A stretch of DNA of 47,901 bases from Parachlamydiaceae bacterium (GTDB lineage: Bacteria; Chlamydiota; Chlamydiia; Chlamydiales; Parachlamydiaceae). The translations under genes and the position numbers were made by a program. How positions within the stretch are numbered: position 1 is the stretch's first letter; each line of letters starts with the position of its first letter. Location: the NCBI GenBank assembly GCA_030147755.1, contig JASBUW010000051.1:1-47901 (forward strand), given 5' to 3'. This document shows, piece by piece, positions 6,636 to 14,877 of this stretch. Below the pieces are notes generated by a model. The model made no database searches, was not told the origin of the DNA, and saw nothing but the letters and a program-made list of their open reading frames with translations.

Positions 6636-8144
6636 ATGATGCGCGTTTTCCTTGCTTCTCTGATCGCTTTTCATTTTGTAGGGCTGATGGCAACTGATGA
6701 TCAAGATAAGCCATCTGCATGTGTTTTAGAAACAGGTTCTTGTTTGATTCAAGTCTCTCAAAATAGTCAAGTGCTAATGGATAAACTCTATCAATATGCG
6801 CATCGAGAAGGGCTAAATGGCATAAACACACACACATGCTTTGAGACAGTAGAGCTCTTTTCACAAAATCATGAACCAGAAATTTTTTTTCCCGGAAATT
6901 TAATCTTTTTGGGCGAATCAGAAAACAATATACGAAGTATTGCGTTATGCCTCCAAGATGGTCAGTGCGGACACATTTCTGTTCAAGATGGAATCACAAG
7001 TTTGAATTTCTGTCATTTAACTGATCTCAATTTGAATGAATTCTCTTACTGCGCAATTTGTAAAAATGCTGATACCTCTTTTGTTAACGAGATTGATACA
7101 GATCCTTTGAGATTTAATGTAGATGAATCTTCTATTCTAAATCAAGAATTTGACCATTATTTTGTGAATAAAGAATGCCTTCCTTACGTGCTTTCACCCA
7201 AAGATAAACAGATAACTCTTACAAATTTTAAAGCTTGGATTGAAGAGCATCAACATGAATTAAAAGAGCTAATAAATACGCAAGGAGCGCTTTTATTGCG
7301 TGGATTTCCCATCGATGATGCAGAAGATTTTGCTGTAATTGTCAAAGCTGTCCTTGGACGAGAATTAATCGATTATAAGGGTGAGGGTTCGCGCAGACGT
7401 ATTGTACATGGCGTGTACACATCTACTGAAGCTCCACCAGAAATTAAAATTCCTTTACATAATGAACTTTCTTGTACTATTAATCCGGTCGATTATATTT
7501 GCTTTTATTGCGATATTGCTCCTAATCCGGGAGCAGGACAAACTATTTTAGCAAGAACTGCAGATGTCACATTAGAAATGATGAAGAGGCCGCATCTCTG
7601 GAATTTATTTAATGGAAAAAACATCAATTACATTTCTAGACATCCTCCTGAGGGAAGTTTTTTTACACGGGTAAACCCTACGCATAGAACATGGCAGCAA
7701 GTATTCGAAACACAAGATAAAAAAGAAGTAGAAAGAATTTGTGAACAAAAAGGTTATGATTTTAAATGGGATGGAGAGTGGATAGAAATCACTCGACACG
7801 TTCCTGCTATTCATGGTCCGGACCACTATTTTGACCATCCTTATTGGTTTAATCAGGTTCATCTTTATTTTATGAACCCTCGTCTTTGCGGAGGATGGTT
7901 TAATTATCAACTCTTCAATTTGCTCTATTTTGCTTCTTCTTCCAGACCATATGATATTAAGTTTGAAGATGGATCTGAGATTACTCAAGAGAGTGTTTAT
8001 GAAATTTATGATGTTTTGGATGAAGTCACAATTAAGTTTAATTGGGAGAAAAGAGATGTTTTACTTTTAGATAATCGTAAAATATTGCATGGTCGAGCTC
8101 CTTATATTGGCCAACGTCACATTCTAGCGACAATGATACAGTAA
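6636..8144 (+). CDS. exported TauD/TfdA-like Fe(II)/2-oxoglutarate oxygenase
   Basis: The 502-residue protein has a signal peptide (MMRVFLASLIAFHFVGLMA), a Cys-rich N-terminal region of about 150 residues that is not recognised, and a C-terminal oxygenase domain from about residue 180. The expected metal triad is visible: H275-N-E277 (an H-x-E as in clavaminate synthase and SyrP-like enzymes rather than H-x-D) and distal H485 in LHGRAPY, followed by R494 that would hold 2-oxoglutarate. Export of such an enzyme is odd, because 2-oxoglutarate and ferrous iron are cytosolic; it may act inside the host. The RBS GAGGAG precedes the start. The amidohydrolase follows after 13 nt, so the two are probably co-transcribed. 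The substrate is unknown. Confidence 0.8.
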   Translation: MMRVFLASLIAFHFVGLMATDDQDKPSACVLETGSCLIQVSQNSQVLMDKLYQYAHREGLNGINTHTCFETVELFSQNHEPEIFFPGNLIFLGESENNIRSIALCLQDGQCGHISVQDGITSLNFCHLTDLNLNEFSYCAICKNADTSFVNEIDTDPLRFNVDESSILNQEFDHYFVNKECLPYVLSPKDKQITLTNFKAWIEEHQHELKELINTQGALLLRGFPIDDAEDFAVIVKAVLGRELIDYKGEGSRRRIVHGVYTSTEAPPEIKIPLHNELSCTINPVDYICFYCDIAPNPGAGQTILARTADVTLEMMKRPHLWNLFNGKNINYISRHPPEGSFFTRVNPTHRTWQQVFETQDKKEVERICEQKGYDFKWDGEWIEITRHVPAIHGPDHYFDHPYWFNQVHLYFMNPRLCGGWFNYQLFNLLYFASSSRPYDIKFEDGSEITQESVYEIYDVLDEVTIKFNWEKRDVLLLDNRKILHGRAPYIGQRHILATMIQ

Positions 8145-8157
8145 ATAGTGAGAAAAA

Positions 8158-9753
8158 ATGCATCTATATTTGATTTTATTGTTAGTAGCGAGTTCATCTT
8201 CACTTATCGCTCATGTCCATGTAGATTATGCCCAAGAAGTCTCTGCTCAGTTGAAAACACAGCAAGATTGTGTAGCCGATGATAACATTCTTTTTGATGA
8301 ATTAAAAAAAGCATTTGAAGAAGAAAATGTCTTTTTTGTTGAAGATTCAGCAGACAATTTCACATTGAAAAAACTTCCTGAATGGGCAGAAAGAGATTCT
8401 AATACAGTTAAAAGATATTATGATGCGCATGCTGAATCCTATCTCGATTACCTATTAGGAGGAATTGCTTGCCGTTTAGGAGTGATTGTGCATGGTAATC
8501 TGGATCAAGATCAATTAGCGTCGCATCTTGCTTCTTTTGACATTACACAACTATTAGCGTCAGGACCATATCCGAATGCCTTATTGTCTATTCCTGCGCA
8601 AGAATTAATTTTTAATAGCCTTCAGCTTCCTCAGGTTTATGATATTCATATTCATAATTTAGGTTATGATGAAGATAATTATTTAAATCCCAAGTCTGCG
8701 GCTCAAGGTGTTGCTGCTTGGTCAGACTATTTCACTTTCATGGTACTACGCTATGCTGCAGGGATGAGATCTCCTATAGGTTCGACGCATGAAGCGAGAA
8801 GACGCATTCAACTGTATGCGGAACATTTTCCTAAATTATGCGGAATTATTTTACCGATTCATGCTGCCTTTCTCCCTGATGGAGAAATGGATTGGAGCAA
8901 TACGGGATCTTATTTAACGAATCAAGCAGCTGTAAAAACAGCCCAGACATTTCATTCGACTCATTCTAAATTAATGGCGGCAGTGTCGATTCATCCTTTC
9001 GATCCAAAATGGAAATCTAAAATGTTGCAAGCGCATGCAGAAGGAATTCGTCTCATTAAATGGATGCCTCCGCAAAGTATTCCACCCGATTCTCCTCTGG
9101 TCGATGAATATTATCACATGATGAAATCTCTCGGCATGATTTTGATTGCACATTCTGGACACGAGCACACTATTCCCACTAATGATGACAATGAAGAATG
9201 GGAAGATTGGGGAAATCCTTTGCGCTTTCGCAGACCCCTTCAAATAGGAGTGAATATCATTTTGGCACATTGTGGCCATAAAGATCTGATTCTTGATTTA
9301 GATGATCCTGAGCAATCTTTGACACCAGGTTTTGAGCTATTTGTGCGTTTGGCACGAGAGGCTCATAGGAAAAATCAGACGGGTGAATGGACGGGAAAGG
9401 TGTATGGCGATTTATCTGCAGTGCTAGCACATTATGGACCAGATTTTATTCGAGAGTTGCTTCTTTGCGCGCATGAAGAAGGTGTACATTTGATTTATGG
9501 ATCTGATTATCCTTTTACTAATTTGGTACAACCCAGACATGATGCTTATGAAGAATGCGCGCAAGCAGGTCTTTTGGATCCAGCCAAAGTTGATCCTTTA
9601 AAAGAAATTCGTAGTTGGAATCCACTGTTAGCCAACTATGTATTTGCGAGAAATCTGGTAGTTGAAACTTCACAAGGATTAGTTGTATTTCCCGATGAAA
9701 CGTTTTCAGGAGAAATGTTCGAATCTGCTTTGCTCTATGAAAAAAAGATGTAG
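8158..9753 (+). CDS. exported amidohydrolase-2-type metal-dependent hydrolase
   Basis: The 531-residue protein starts with a short signal peptide (MHLYLILLLVASSSSLIAHV). The TIM-barrel amidohydrolase domain runs from about residue 160. It has the H-I-H metal pair in YDIHIHNLGYD, then GIRLIKWMPP, AHSGHEH, ILAHCGHK and the late-strand aspartate in YGSDYPF. Members decarboxylate or hydrolyse small cyclic or aromatic compounds. The N-terminal 150 residues are not recognised. It is paired with the exported oxygenase upstream, so the two may process one compound in the periplasm or host. A 28-bp inverted repeat follows the stop codon directly. Confidence 0.8.
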   Translation: MHLYLILLLVASSSSLIAHVHVDYAQEVSAQLKTQQDCVADDNILFDELKKAFEEENVFFVEDSADNFTLKKLPEWAERDSNTVKRYYDAHAESYLDYLLGGIACRLGVIVHGNLDQDQLASHLASFDITQLLASGPYPNALLSIPAQELIFNSLQLPQVYDIHIHNLGYDEDNYLNPKSAAQGVAAWSDYFTFMVLRYAAGMRSPIGSTHEARRRIQLYAEHFPKLCGIILPIHAAFLPDGEMDWSNTGSYLTNQAAVKTAQTFHSTHSKLMAAVSIHPFDPKWKSKMLQAHAEGIRLIKWMPPQSIPPDSPLVDEYYHMMKSLGMILIAHSGHEHTIPTNDDNEEWEDWGNPLRFRRPLQIGVNIILAHCGHKDLILDLDDPEQSLTPGFELFVRLAREAHRKNQTGEWTGKVYGDLSAVLAHYGPDFIRELLLCAHEEGVHLIYGSDYPFTNLVQPRHDAYEECAQAGLLDPAKVDPLKEIRSWNPLLANYVFARNLVVETSQGLVVFPDETFSGEMFESALLYEKKM

Positions 9754-9758
9754 TTAGT

Positions 9759-9824
9759 CACGCTATGCAAGGCGTTTTGTAGCGCAAACTTTAGTCTGCG
9801 CTACAAAACGTTTTGCATAGCGTG
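9759..9824 (+). repeat. 28-bp inverted repeat between convergent genes
   Basis: Arms 9759-9786 and 9797-9824 are complementary except for two bases, with a 10-nt loop. It lies 5 nt after the amidohydrolase stop and before the convergent coiled-coil gene. It may serve both as terminator, although it lacks a T-run. The motif GTAGCGCA...TGCGCTAC resembles the style of the larger elements at 30229 and 36267 but shares no long identity with them. Confidence 0.75.
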
Positions 9825-9882
9825 AATGCACATAGTGAACGTTTATACGATGTTCCTACCGCAACCAATTTGAGAATATGTC

Positions 9883-10698
9883 CTATTTAGCTACTGCTTT
9901 AGGTTGATTATTTTCTTCTTTTAAATTTTTAATCTCTTGTTTCAATGATTTATTTTGTTTTCGTGCATCTTTCGTTATTTTTAATGCGGCATTTAATAAT
10001 TCATCTTTTTCTTTAATTTCTGCCTCTAATTTTTTAATTTTTGCTTTTAAATCTTTATTTTGATTTTTTTTAGTTTCTATTAATTTAAGTGATTTACATA
10101 ATAATTTATCTGATTTTTCAATAGTTGTTTCTAATTTTTTATTTTTTTCTTCCAATGAATCAGTTTCTTTGTCTTCTTGAGTAAATTTTTTAAATTCATC
10201 TTTAATAATAGATTCTATAACTTTTATAGTGTCTTTAGCTTCTTTTGTTGTTGTATATTTAGCGTTTTTTTCTTTATCTGTTAATGGACCTTTTTCAGAA
10301 TCAGTCATATAAAGAATCTCAAAAGATTTAACAGTGGGTAATGGCCAACGGAAAAGATCCTGCTGTATATCAGGAATTTTTCTTATTAATATTGGATTTT
10401 TTCTTTGTTTTGCCCAAGAATCAGTCACTTCCCAATCTGGACGTCCGCACATGCCTTCTTGAAAAGCAATATGTAAAGGAGCTGTTGTTATTCTTATTAA
10501 TTTTTCTTTCATTAATTTATTTATTAACGCGTAAGAATTTTCATCTTTATCTTCGCAAAAATTATATTTTACTTCTAATATTTTCCCATCATTTAATTTG
10601 ATAATACCAAAAATTTCTTGAAATCGCGTGGTAAATGAGTTTACTCCTTCTCCATAAACGTCACGAGTTCTATATAAAACAAGCATTTCAAATGGCAT
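9883..10698 (-). CDS. hypothetical protein with C-terminal coiled coil
   Basis: The protein has 271 residues from the ATG at 10698, chosen because AAAGGG lies just upstream; the longer reading to 10737 has no RBS. The N-terminal 130 residues form an unrecognised domain with conserved-looking pieces (RTRDVYGEG, GKILEVKYNF, GRPDWEVTDSWAKQRKNP). Residues from about 150 to the end are a long Lys/Glu-rich coiled coil with leucines at heptad spacing. Lys content and AT-richness are high. There is no signal peptide. It could be a lineage-specific effector or scaffold; no function is assigned. It is divergent from the alkD operon. Confidence 0.55.
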   Translation of the reverse strand: MPFEMLVLYRTRDVYGEGVNSFTTRFQEIFGIIKLNDGKILEVKYNFCEDKDENSYALINKLMKEKLIRITTAPLHIAFQEGMCGRPDWEVTDSWAKQRKNPILIRKIPDIQQDLFRWPLPTVKSFEILYMTDSEKGPLTDKEKNAKYTTTKEAKDTIKVIESIIKDEFKKFTQEDKETDSLEEKNKKLETTIEKSDKLLCKSLKLIETKKNQNKDLKAKIKKLEAEIKEKDELLNAALKITKDARKQNKSLKQEIKNLKEENNQPKAVAK

Positions 10699-10899
10699 AT
10701 TTAATCCCTTTTTATTTATATAAAAATATATTAACAAATTTTGATAATAAATGCAACTATTTTTTATATTAAAACTTTGATAAAATTAGCACAAAAACTA
10801 ACTTGAAGGAGATAAGCAATTCTTATGCAACAATGTCATTCTTATCGTTAAAACATGATTTCTGCTATCATTTTGTCTTAATAATGAAATGAGGAGAAG

Positions 10900-11631
10900 A
10901 TGATGTCGAATAAAACTGATTCAATTATAGATATTGCTCCTTTTTTACGAGAATTACAACAACTCACAAATGCTGAACGAGCGATTGCACACCAAAATTA
11001 CCACAAATCTAGCCGTGAGCATTGGGGTATTTCGGTGCCTGAATGTGATCAATTAGTGCGTGCTTTTTCCAAAGAATTGACAGATACAAAGTTACTTGAT
11101 TTGGCTAAAGCATTATGGGACACAAATTTATTTGATCCTATGGTCTGTGCAGCTAAAATTTTGACTTTACCGCGTTTAAAAGCTTCTCCTGAGATGTGGA
11201 AAACAATTCGCTATTTTCTGAAACAAGTGGATGGCTGGGCTCTTGAAGATGGTTTGGCTCATGCTGCTTGGAAATGTATTCTTGCTAACGAATGTTTGCT
11301 GGATGAACTAGAAGAATGGACACAGCATCCCAACTTTTGGATGCGTCGTGCAGCTTTAGTGTATACATTGCCGTTTGCAAAACCAGGGCGCAATCCGGAA
11401 AGAATGCTGCAATGGGCATCTGGTTATGCAACAGATTCAGAATGGTTCATTCAAAAAGCTATTGGTTGGTGGTTGCGCGTATTAGGCGCGCATAATCCGG
11501 AACGTGTAAGTCTTTTCTTGAATGCTCACTGGAATAAGCTTAAAGGCGTTGCGAGAAAAGAATCCACGCGAAAATTAAGTGTGGAATGGCAAACGCGCAT
11601 TTTACAATTTCAAGTTTCAAATAATTCATGA
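10900..11631 (+). CDS. AlkD-family DNA alkylation repair glycosylase
   Basis: The 243-residue protein is made of HEAT-like helical repeats. The AlkD active-site pattern is present: W113 and D117 in VDGWALEDGLA with the correct spacing, and a second tryptophan W182 in DSEWFIQKAIGWWLR. AlkD enzymes excise N3- and N7-alkylated purines, including bulky adducts such as those left by yatakemycin-type natural products. GAGGAG precedes the ATGATG start. The acetyltransferase gene follows after 9 nt, so the two form an operon. The role in repair is well supported by family; the natural lesion is unknown. Confidence 0.85.
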   Translation: MMSNKTDSIIDIAPFLRELQQLTNAERAIAHQNYHKSSREHWGISVPECDQLVRAFSKELTDTKLLDLAKALWDTNLFDPMVCAAKILTLPRLKASPEMWKTIRYFLKQVDGWALEDGLAHAAWKCILANECLLDELEEWTQHPNFWMRRAALVYTLPFAKPGRNPERMLQWASGYATDSEWFIQKAIGWWLRVLGAHNPERVSLFLNAHWNKLKGVARKESTRKLSVEWQTRILQFQVSNNS

Positions 11632-11640
11632 GAAAATGCC

Positions 11641-12168
11641 ATGATTGCATTTCGCTTTAATTTTAAATTGGTCGATGCAGCGCACCGCTCGCTGGTGCAT
11701 AGTTGGCTTGCACAGCCATATGTCGCGAAGTGGTTCTATGGGCAAGGATTAGAAAATACTTTGAAGCATTTAGATGAGTTTCTTCAAGGAACATCCCAAT
11801 CTCAATACTGGCTAGCGTATGATGGAGAGCATCCTTTTGCTTTTCTTATTACTTCATCCGTAGATAAACCGCATGATGTCTTAGCTTCCTGGTGTAGCGA
11901 AGAAGGGGAAGCGATGACGCTGGATATGTTAATTGGCGACACTCACTATCTAGGAAAAGGGCTTTCACACATCTTGATTCAAGAATTTCTTGCTAGTCAA
12001 TTTCCTCAAGTGGCAGAAGTGTTAATCGATCCTGAGGCAACCAACTCGCATGCCATTCATGTTTATAAGAAAGCCGGTTTTACGATCTTAGGAGAATTTA
12101 TTCCTTCGCATAGTCCTCATCCACACTACATGATGCGCTTGAAGCTGACTAAATCATTGTCTGGATGA
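11641..12168 (+). CDS. GNAT acetyltransferase resembling aminoglycoside AAC(6')
   Basis: The 175-residue protein has the layout of the AAC(6')-Ib group: a proximal region YVAKWFYGQGLENT, a middle strand YWLAYDGEHPFAFLI, the acetyl-CoA loop in IGDTHYLGKGLSHIL, and IDPEATNSHAIHVYKKAGF near the end. AAC(6') enzymes acetylate the 6'-amino group of aminoglycosides; close relatives act on other amines or in siderophore synthesis (IucB/RhbD type). Neighbouring alkD and a TipA-like regulator favour a role against toxic natural products, but substrate choice cannot be read from sequence. A stem-loop follows. Confidence 0.7.
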   Translation: MIAFRFNFKLVDAAHRSLVHSWLAQPYVAKWFYGQGLENTLKHLDEFLQGTSQSQYWLAYDGEHPFAFLITSSVDKPHDVLASWCSEEGEAMTLDMLIGDTHYLGKGLSHILIQEFLASQFPQVAEVLIDPEATNSHAIHVYKKAGFTILGEFIPSHSPHPHYMMRLKLTKSLSG

Positions 12169-12196
12169 ATCAGAGCTTTCAGCTTTTTTACTCTAT

Positions 12197-12219
12197 AATC
12201 TCCCATAATTTTGGAGATT
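12197..12219 (+). terminator. weak stem-loop after the alkD operon
   Basis: AATCTCC (12197-12203) pairs with GGAGATT (12213-12219) over a 9-nt loop, 28 bp after the acetyltransferase stop. No clear T-run follows, so it would be a weak terminator. Confidence 0.4.
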
Positions 12220-12302
12220 TATGTTGAGAAATTTAAAAATAATTCTCAAAATTCCAATAAATTTTATAAATGAAAAATTTATCTGCCTTAAACAAAAGTC
12301 GC

Positions 12303-12333
12303 TTGACCCTCACGTAACGTCATTTTTTATTAT
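12303..12333 (+). promoter_or_regulatory. MerR-type promoter with 19-bp spacer
   Basis: TTGACC (12303-12308) and TATTAT (12328-12333) are separated by exactly 19 bp, the long spacer typical of promoters activated by MerR-family proteins. The spacer carries the ACGT-A-ACGT dyad (12312-12320) within CCTCACGTAACGTCA. It lies 45 bp before the MerR-type gene, suggesting autoregulation. Confidence 0.65.
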
Positions 12334-12378
12334 TAAGGCATCCTTTAAAATCAAAGGGATATTGAAGGAGGAAAATCA

Positions 12379-13140
12379 ATGGCTTATACAGTGACGAAAT
12401 TAGCTAAAATTTCAGGAGTCAGTGTGCGCACACTGCATTGGTATGATGAAGTGGGTCTTCTCAAGCCGGCTTACTATGGATCCAATGGCTACCGGTACTA
12501 TGAAGAAGAACAGCTCTTAATCCTACAGCAAATTCTATTTTTTAGAGAGCTAGGATTTGAGCTCAAGCAGATTCAGAGAATCCTGACAAGAAACGATTTC
12601 GATAAGATTGTCGCTTTAAGTTCTCATCGGCAAATTTTGCAGAAAAATTTGAAAAGAACGCAAAAGCTCATTAAGACCATTGATCAAACGATCGAACATT
12701 TAAGAGGAACCAAAAAAATGAAAGAACAAGATATGTATGCCGGGTTTAGCAAAAAACAACAGGCAGAATATGAAAAGCAAATCATCGAACGTTTTGGAGA
12801 ACAAGGCAAATTTCATGTAGAAGAATGCAGACAAAATGTCAAAGAGTGGTCTCAAAAGGAGTGGAATCATTCTAAAAAAGAGTTTGATGAAATTTGCCAA
12901 GAACTCACTAAACTCGTGAAAAATCATGTGGAAGCGGGTTCTAAAGAAGCTCAAAGCATCGTACGTCGACATTACCAATGGTTAAAGAAATTTTGGACGC
13001 CTAATAAGGAATCTTATTCTGGCCATGGACGTTTTATTGTTGAGAGTGATTTAAGTAAAGCATATGAGGCTTATCATCCTCAATTGCCCAGTTTCATAGC
13101 TAATGCTATCCAGCTCTTTGCAGAAAGAGAGTTGGTTTAA
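12379..13140 (+). CDS. MerR-family regulator with TipAS antibiotic-recognition domain
   Basis: The 253-residue protein begins with the MerR winged helix (YTVTKLAKISGVSVRTLHWYDEVGLL) followed by the dimer helix to about residue 112. The rest matches the TipAS domain (YAGFSKKQQAEYEKQII, then W-rich helices and GHGRFIVESDLSKAYEAYHP), which binds thiopeptides and other drugs. Binding activates the regulator's own promoter, here the 19-bp-spacer site at 12303. A strong RBS (AAGGAGG, 12365-12371) precedes the start. An internal ATG at 12718 would allow the TipAS part to be made alone, as known for Streptomyces TipA, but it has no convincing RBS. No downstream effector gene shares the transcript; the terminator follows at once. 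Confidence 0.88.
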   Translation: MAYTVTKLAKISGVSVRTLHWYDEVGLLKPAYYGSNGYRYYEEEQLLILQQILFFRELGFELKQIQRILTRNDFDKIVALSSHRQILQKNLKRTQKLIKTIDQTIEHLRGTKKMKEQDMYAGFSKKQQAEYEKQIIERFGEQGKFHVEECRQNVKEWSQKEWNHSKKEFDEICQELTKLVKNHVEAGSKEAQSIVRRHYQWLKKFWTPNKESYSGHGRFIVESDLSKAYEAYHPQLPSFIANAIQLFAERELV

Positions 13141-13149
13141 TCGCAATGC

Positions 13150-13178
13150 GGCAGCTAGCATAAAACTAGCTGCCTTTT
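13150..13178 (+). terminator. rho-independent terminator of the TipA-like gene
   Basis: GGCAGCTAG (13150-13158) and CTAGCTGCC (13166-13174) form a perfect 9-bp stem with a 7-nt loop followed by TTTT. It overlaps the last codon region of the convergent ATPase gene. Confidence 0.85.
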
Positions 13179-14610
13179 AATTAGTATCGACCAACATTTG
13201 CCCAAAATTGATAATCTCAGCAAAAAATTCCTCTGCAATAACCCCTTCATCCACCCCATTCACATGAATTAAGATAGGACGAATTGACATGATCTTTCGA
13301 TTATCAAGATTTGCTATTTTTTGCTGCATCTCTTTAATGACATCTATTTGAACAGAATGTCTTAAAAATTTAATTTCACATACATAAAGTGTATTGTATT
13401 TCGTCTGAATCATGTAATCAATTTGACAGCCAGATTTATCTTTTGTTGGTCTTTGAAAATAAGGACCTTCACATAGAATTTTGCTGGGATGAATGTGAAG
13501 AAGGTGATATAAAATGGAACGATTCTGTATGACAAGATTTTCAAATTGCAGTCCCATCATTACTTCCCATCCAGAAGTCATTCCTAATGGGCGATCTTGA
13601 AATGAACCTCGTAAAATATTTTCTTTGTTGGGTGCGATATATTTCAGGTAAAAGCGAATATAATTATCAGAAATCCTGAATTGACTCAGTTTTGAGCTTT
13701 TTGCTTTCCTGAGATCCCACGTATAAGAACGTTTTAAGAAACCTGCGGTGATGAGATCATTCAAATATTGACTGAGAACACCACTTTTTACTACATCTAA
13801 TTCTTGGCATATTTCTTCAAAAGTTGCGTTTGGATGATGATTTAAGCATTCAAGTATTCGACGATAAGTTTCGTTTCTTCTAGAAAATAAATCATGAAAG
13901 ATTTGATCAAATTCACGAAATAAAAATCCTTCCGGAGTAAAACAATTTTGGCGAATCCATTCTTCTGCACTAATGTTTGGAATGATATTTTCCAAGTAAC
14001 GAGGAACTCCTCCAGTTACAGATAGTATTTTGAATTTTTCATAAGGAGAAATATTTTTAGTGTATTTTCCCCAAAATTGATTGCATTCGGAAAGGTTTAA
14101 TTCTTCTAAATTAATCACAAGATCGATTCTTCCTACAAAGCCTGTACTACTCAAAATATTTTTTTCAATCCATGATGATACAGAACCACAAACAATTAAA
14201 ATAAGTTGAGGGTTTTTTTTGAAATATTGATCCCAAGCAGTTTTCAATTTTCCTAGAAATGTTTTATCTTTTATGCCCATCCAAGAAATTTCGTCCAATG
14301 CGATCACAACCGGTCCTTTTTGAGTGTGATGAGCTAAATGCCAAAAAAGATCACCCCAATCTTGACTATAAGGAGTAGGAATTTGAAAAATGCGTCCTAG
14401 TTGACGTGCAAATTCATCCCGCTGATCTTGTGCTTTAAGAGAATCAGGAGGTAATCCGGATAGTGAAACCAAACGCGTATTTTCTGAAAATTTTTCGATC
14501 AGACGACTTTTACCAATACGACGACGACCTTTAATCACTACAAAGCTGGCTATATTCTTTTTCCATAATCCCTTGAGGCGATCCAATTCTTTTTTACGTC
14601 CAATAAACAT
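13177..14610 (-). CDS. AAA-type ATPase with DUF234 nuclease-like C-terminus
   Basis: The 477-residue protein begins MFIGRKKELDRL and has Walker A in KGRRRIGKSRLI, Walker B in VVIALDEISWM and the sensor-like LILIVCGSVSSW. A winged helix (TFEEICQELDVVKSGVLSQYL) follows. The C-terminal DUF234 part shows a PD-(D/E)xK-like set: D398 in CQIDYMI and E412-x-K414 in VCEIKF. Such archaeal-type ATPases are common in environmental chlamydiae and archaea, and their function is unknown; a DNA-directed or toxin-like nuclease activity is possible. It is a single gene, convergent with the MerR gene, with a large hairpin upstream of its start. Confidence 0.8.
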   Translation of the reverse strand: MFIGRKKELDRLKGLWKKNIASFVVIKGRRRIGKSRLIEKFSENTRLVSLSGLPPDSLKAQDQRDEFARQLGRIFQIPTPYSQDWGDLFWHLAHHTQKGPVVIALDEISWMGIKDKTFLGKLKTAWDQYFKKNPQLILIVCGSVSSWIEKNILSSTGFVGRIDLVINLEELNLSECNQFWGKYTKNISPYEKFKILSVTGGVPRYLENIIPNISAEEWIRQNCFTPEGFLFREFDQIFHDLFSRRNETYRRILECLNHHPNATFEEICQELDVVKSGVLSQYLNDLITAGFLKRSYTWDLRKAKSSKLSQFRISDNYIRFYLKYIAPNKENILRGSFQDRPLGMTSGWEVMMGLQFENLVIQNRSILYHLLHIHPSKILCEGPYFQRPTKDKSGCQIDYMIQTKYNTLYVCEIKFLRHSVQIDVIKEMQQKIANLDNRKIMSIRPILIHVNGVDEGVIAEEFFAEIINFGQMLVDTN

Positions 14611-14651
14611 GACGCATCCTTCTCTTATTTTTTATCATAAAATAACAAAAG

Positions 14652-14709
14652 TGTCGATTTGGTGCAAGATTTTGTAGTGTAAAATCTTGCACCAAATCGA
14701 CATTTTTTT
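14652..14709 (+). terminator. 22-bp perfect hairpin with T-run, possibly bidirectional
   Basis: Arms 14652-14673 and 14681-14702 are perfectly complementary (loop 7 nt) and are followed by seven T; on the other strand a shorter A/T run is present. It separates the divergent ATPase gene from dxr. It could be a terminator without a gene ending here, or a small palindromic element. Confidence 0.6.
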
Positions 14710-14877
14710 GTTTTGGTGATAGATTATTTGTATTATAAACTTACACTAACACATCCTATTGAAATGCGAGTTAATCTAAGGAAATTAGGTGAAGATGATT
14801 ATGAATTATGGTATGATCACTTTTTCTGTGACTCATGCAGTCACTTTCGAATATCTTTCATGATAAAAGGGTTGCAT

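Noticed and set aside
10824-10850. Eight-codon leader-like ORF (MQQCHSYR) before alkD
   Set aside because: GAAGGAG is about 13 nt from the ATG, too far for efficient use; no hairpin masks the alkD RBS and the codons show no bias relevant to its product.
12718-13140. Independent TipAS protein from an internal start
   Set aside because: Known for Streptomyces TipA, but here no clear Shine-Dalgarno precedes the ATG at 12718, so it is kept only as a remark.
14713-14877. In-frame N-terminal extension of dxr
   Set aside because: The GTG at 14713 has no RBS, the 55 added residues do not resemble DXR, and the ATG at 14878 has a well-placed AAAGGG and starts exactly at the conserved domain.
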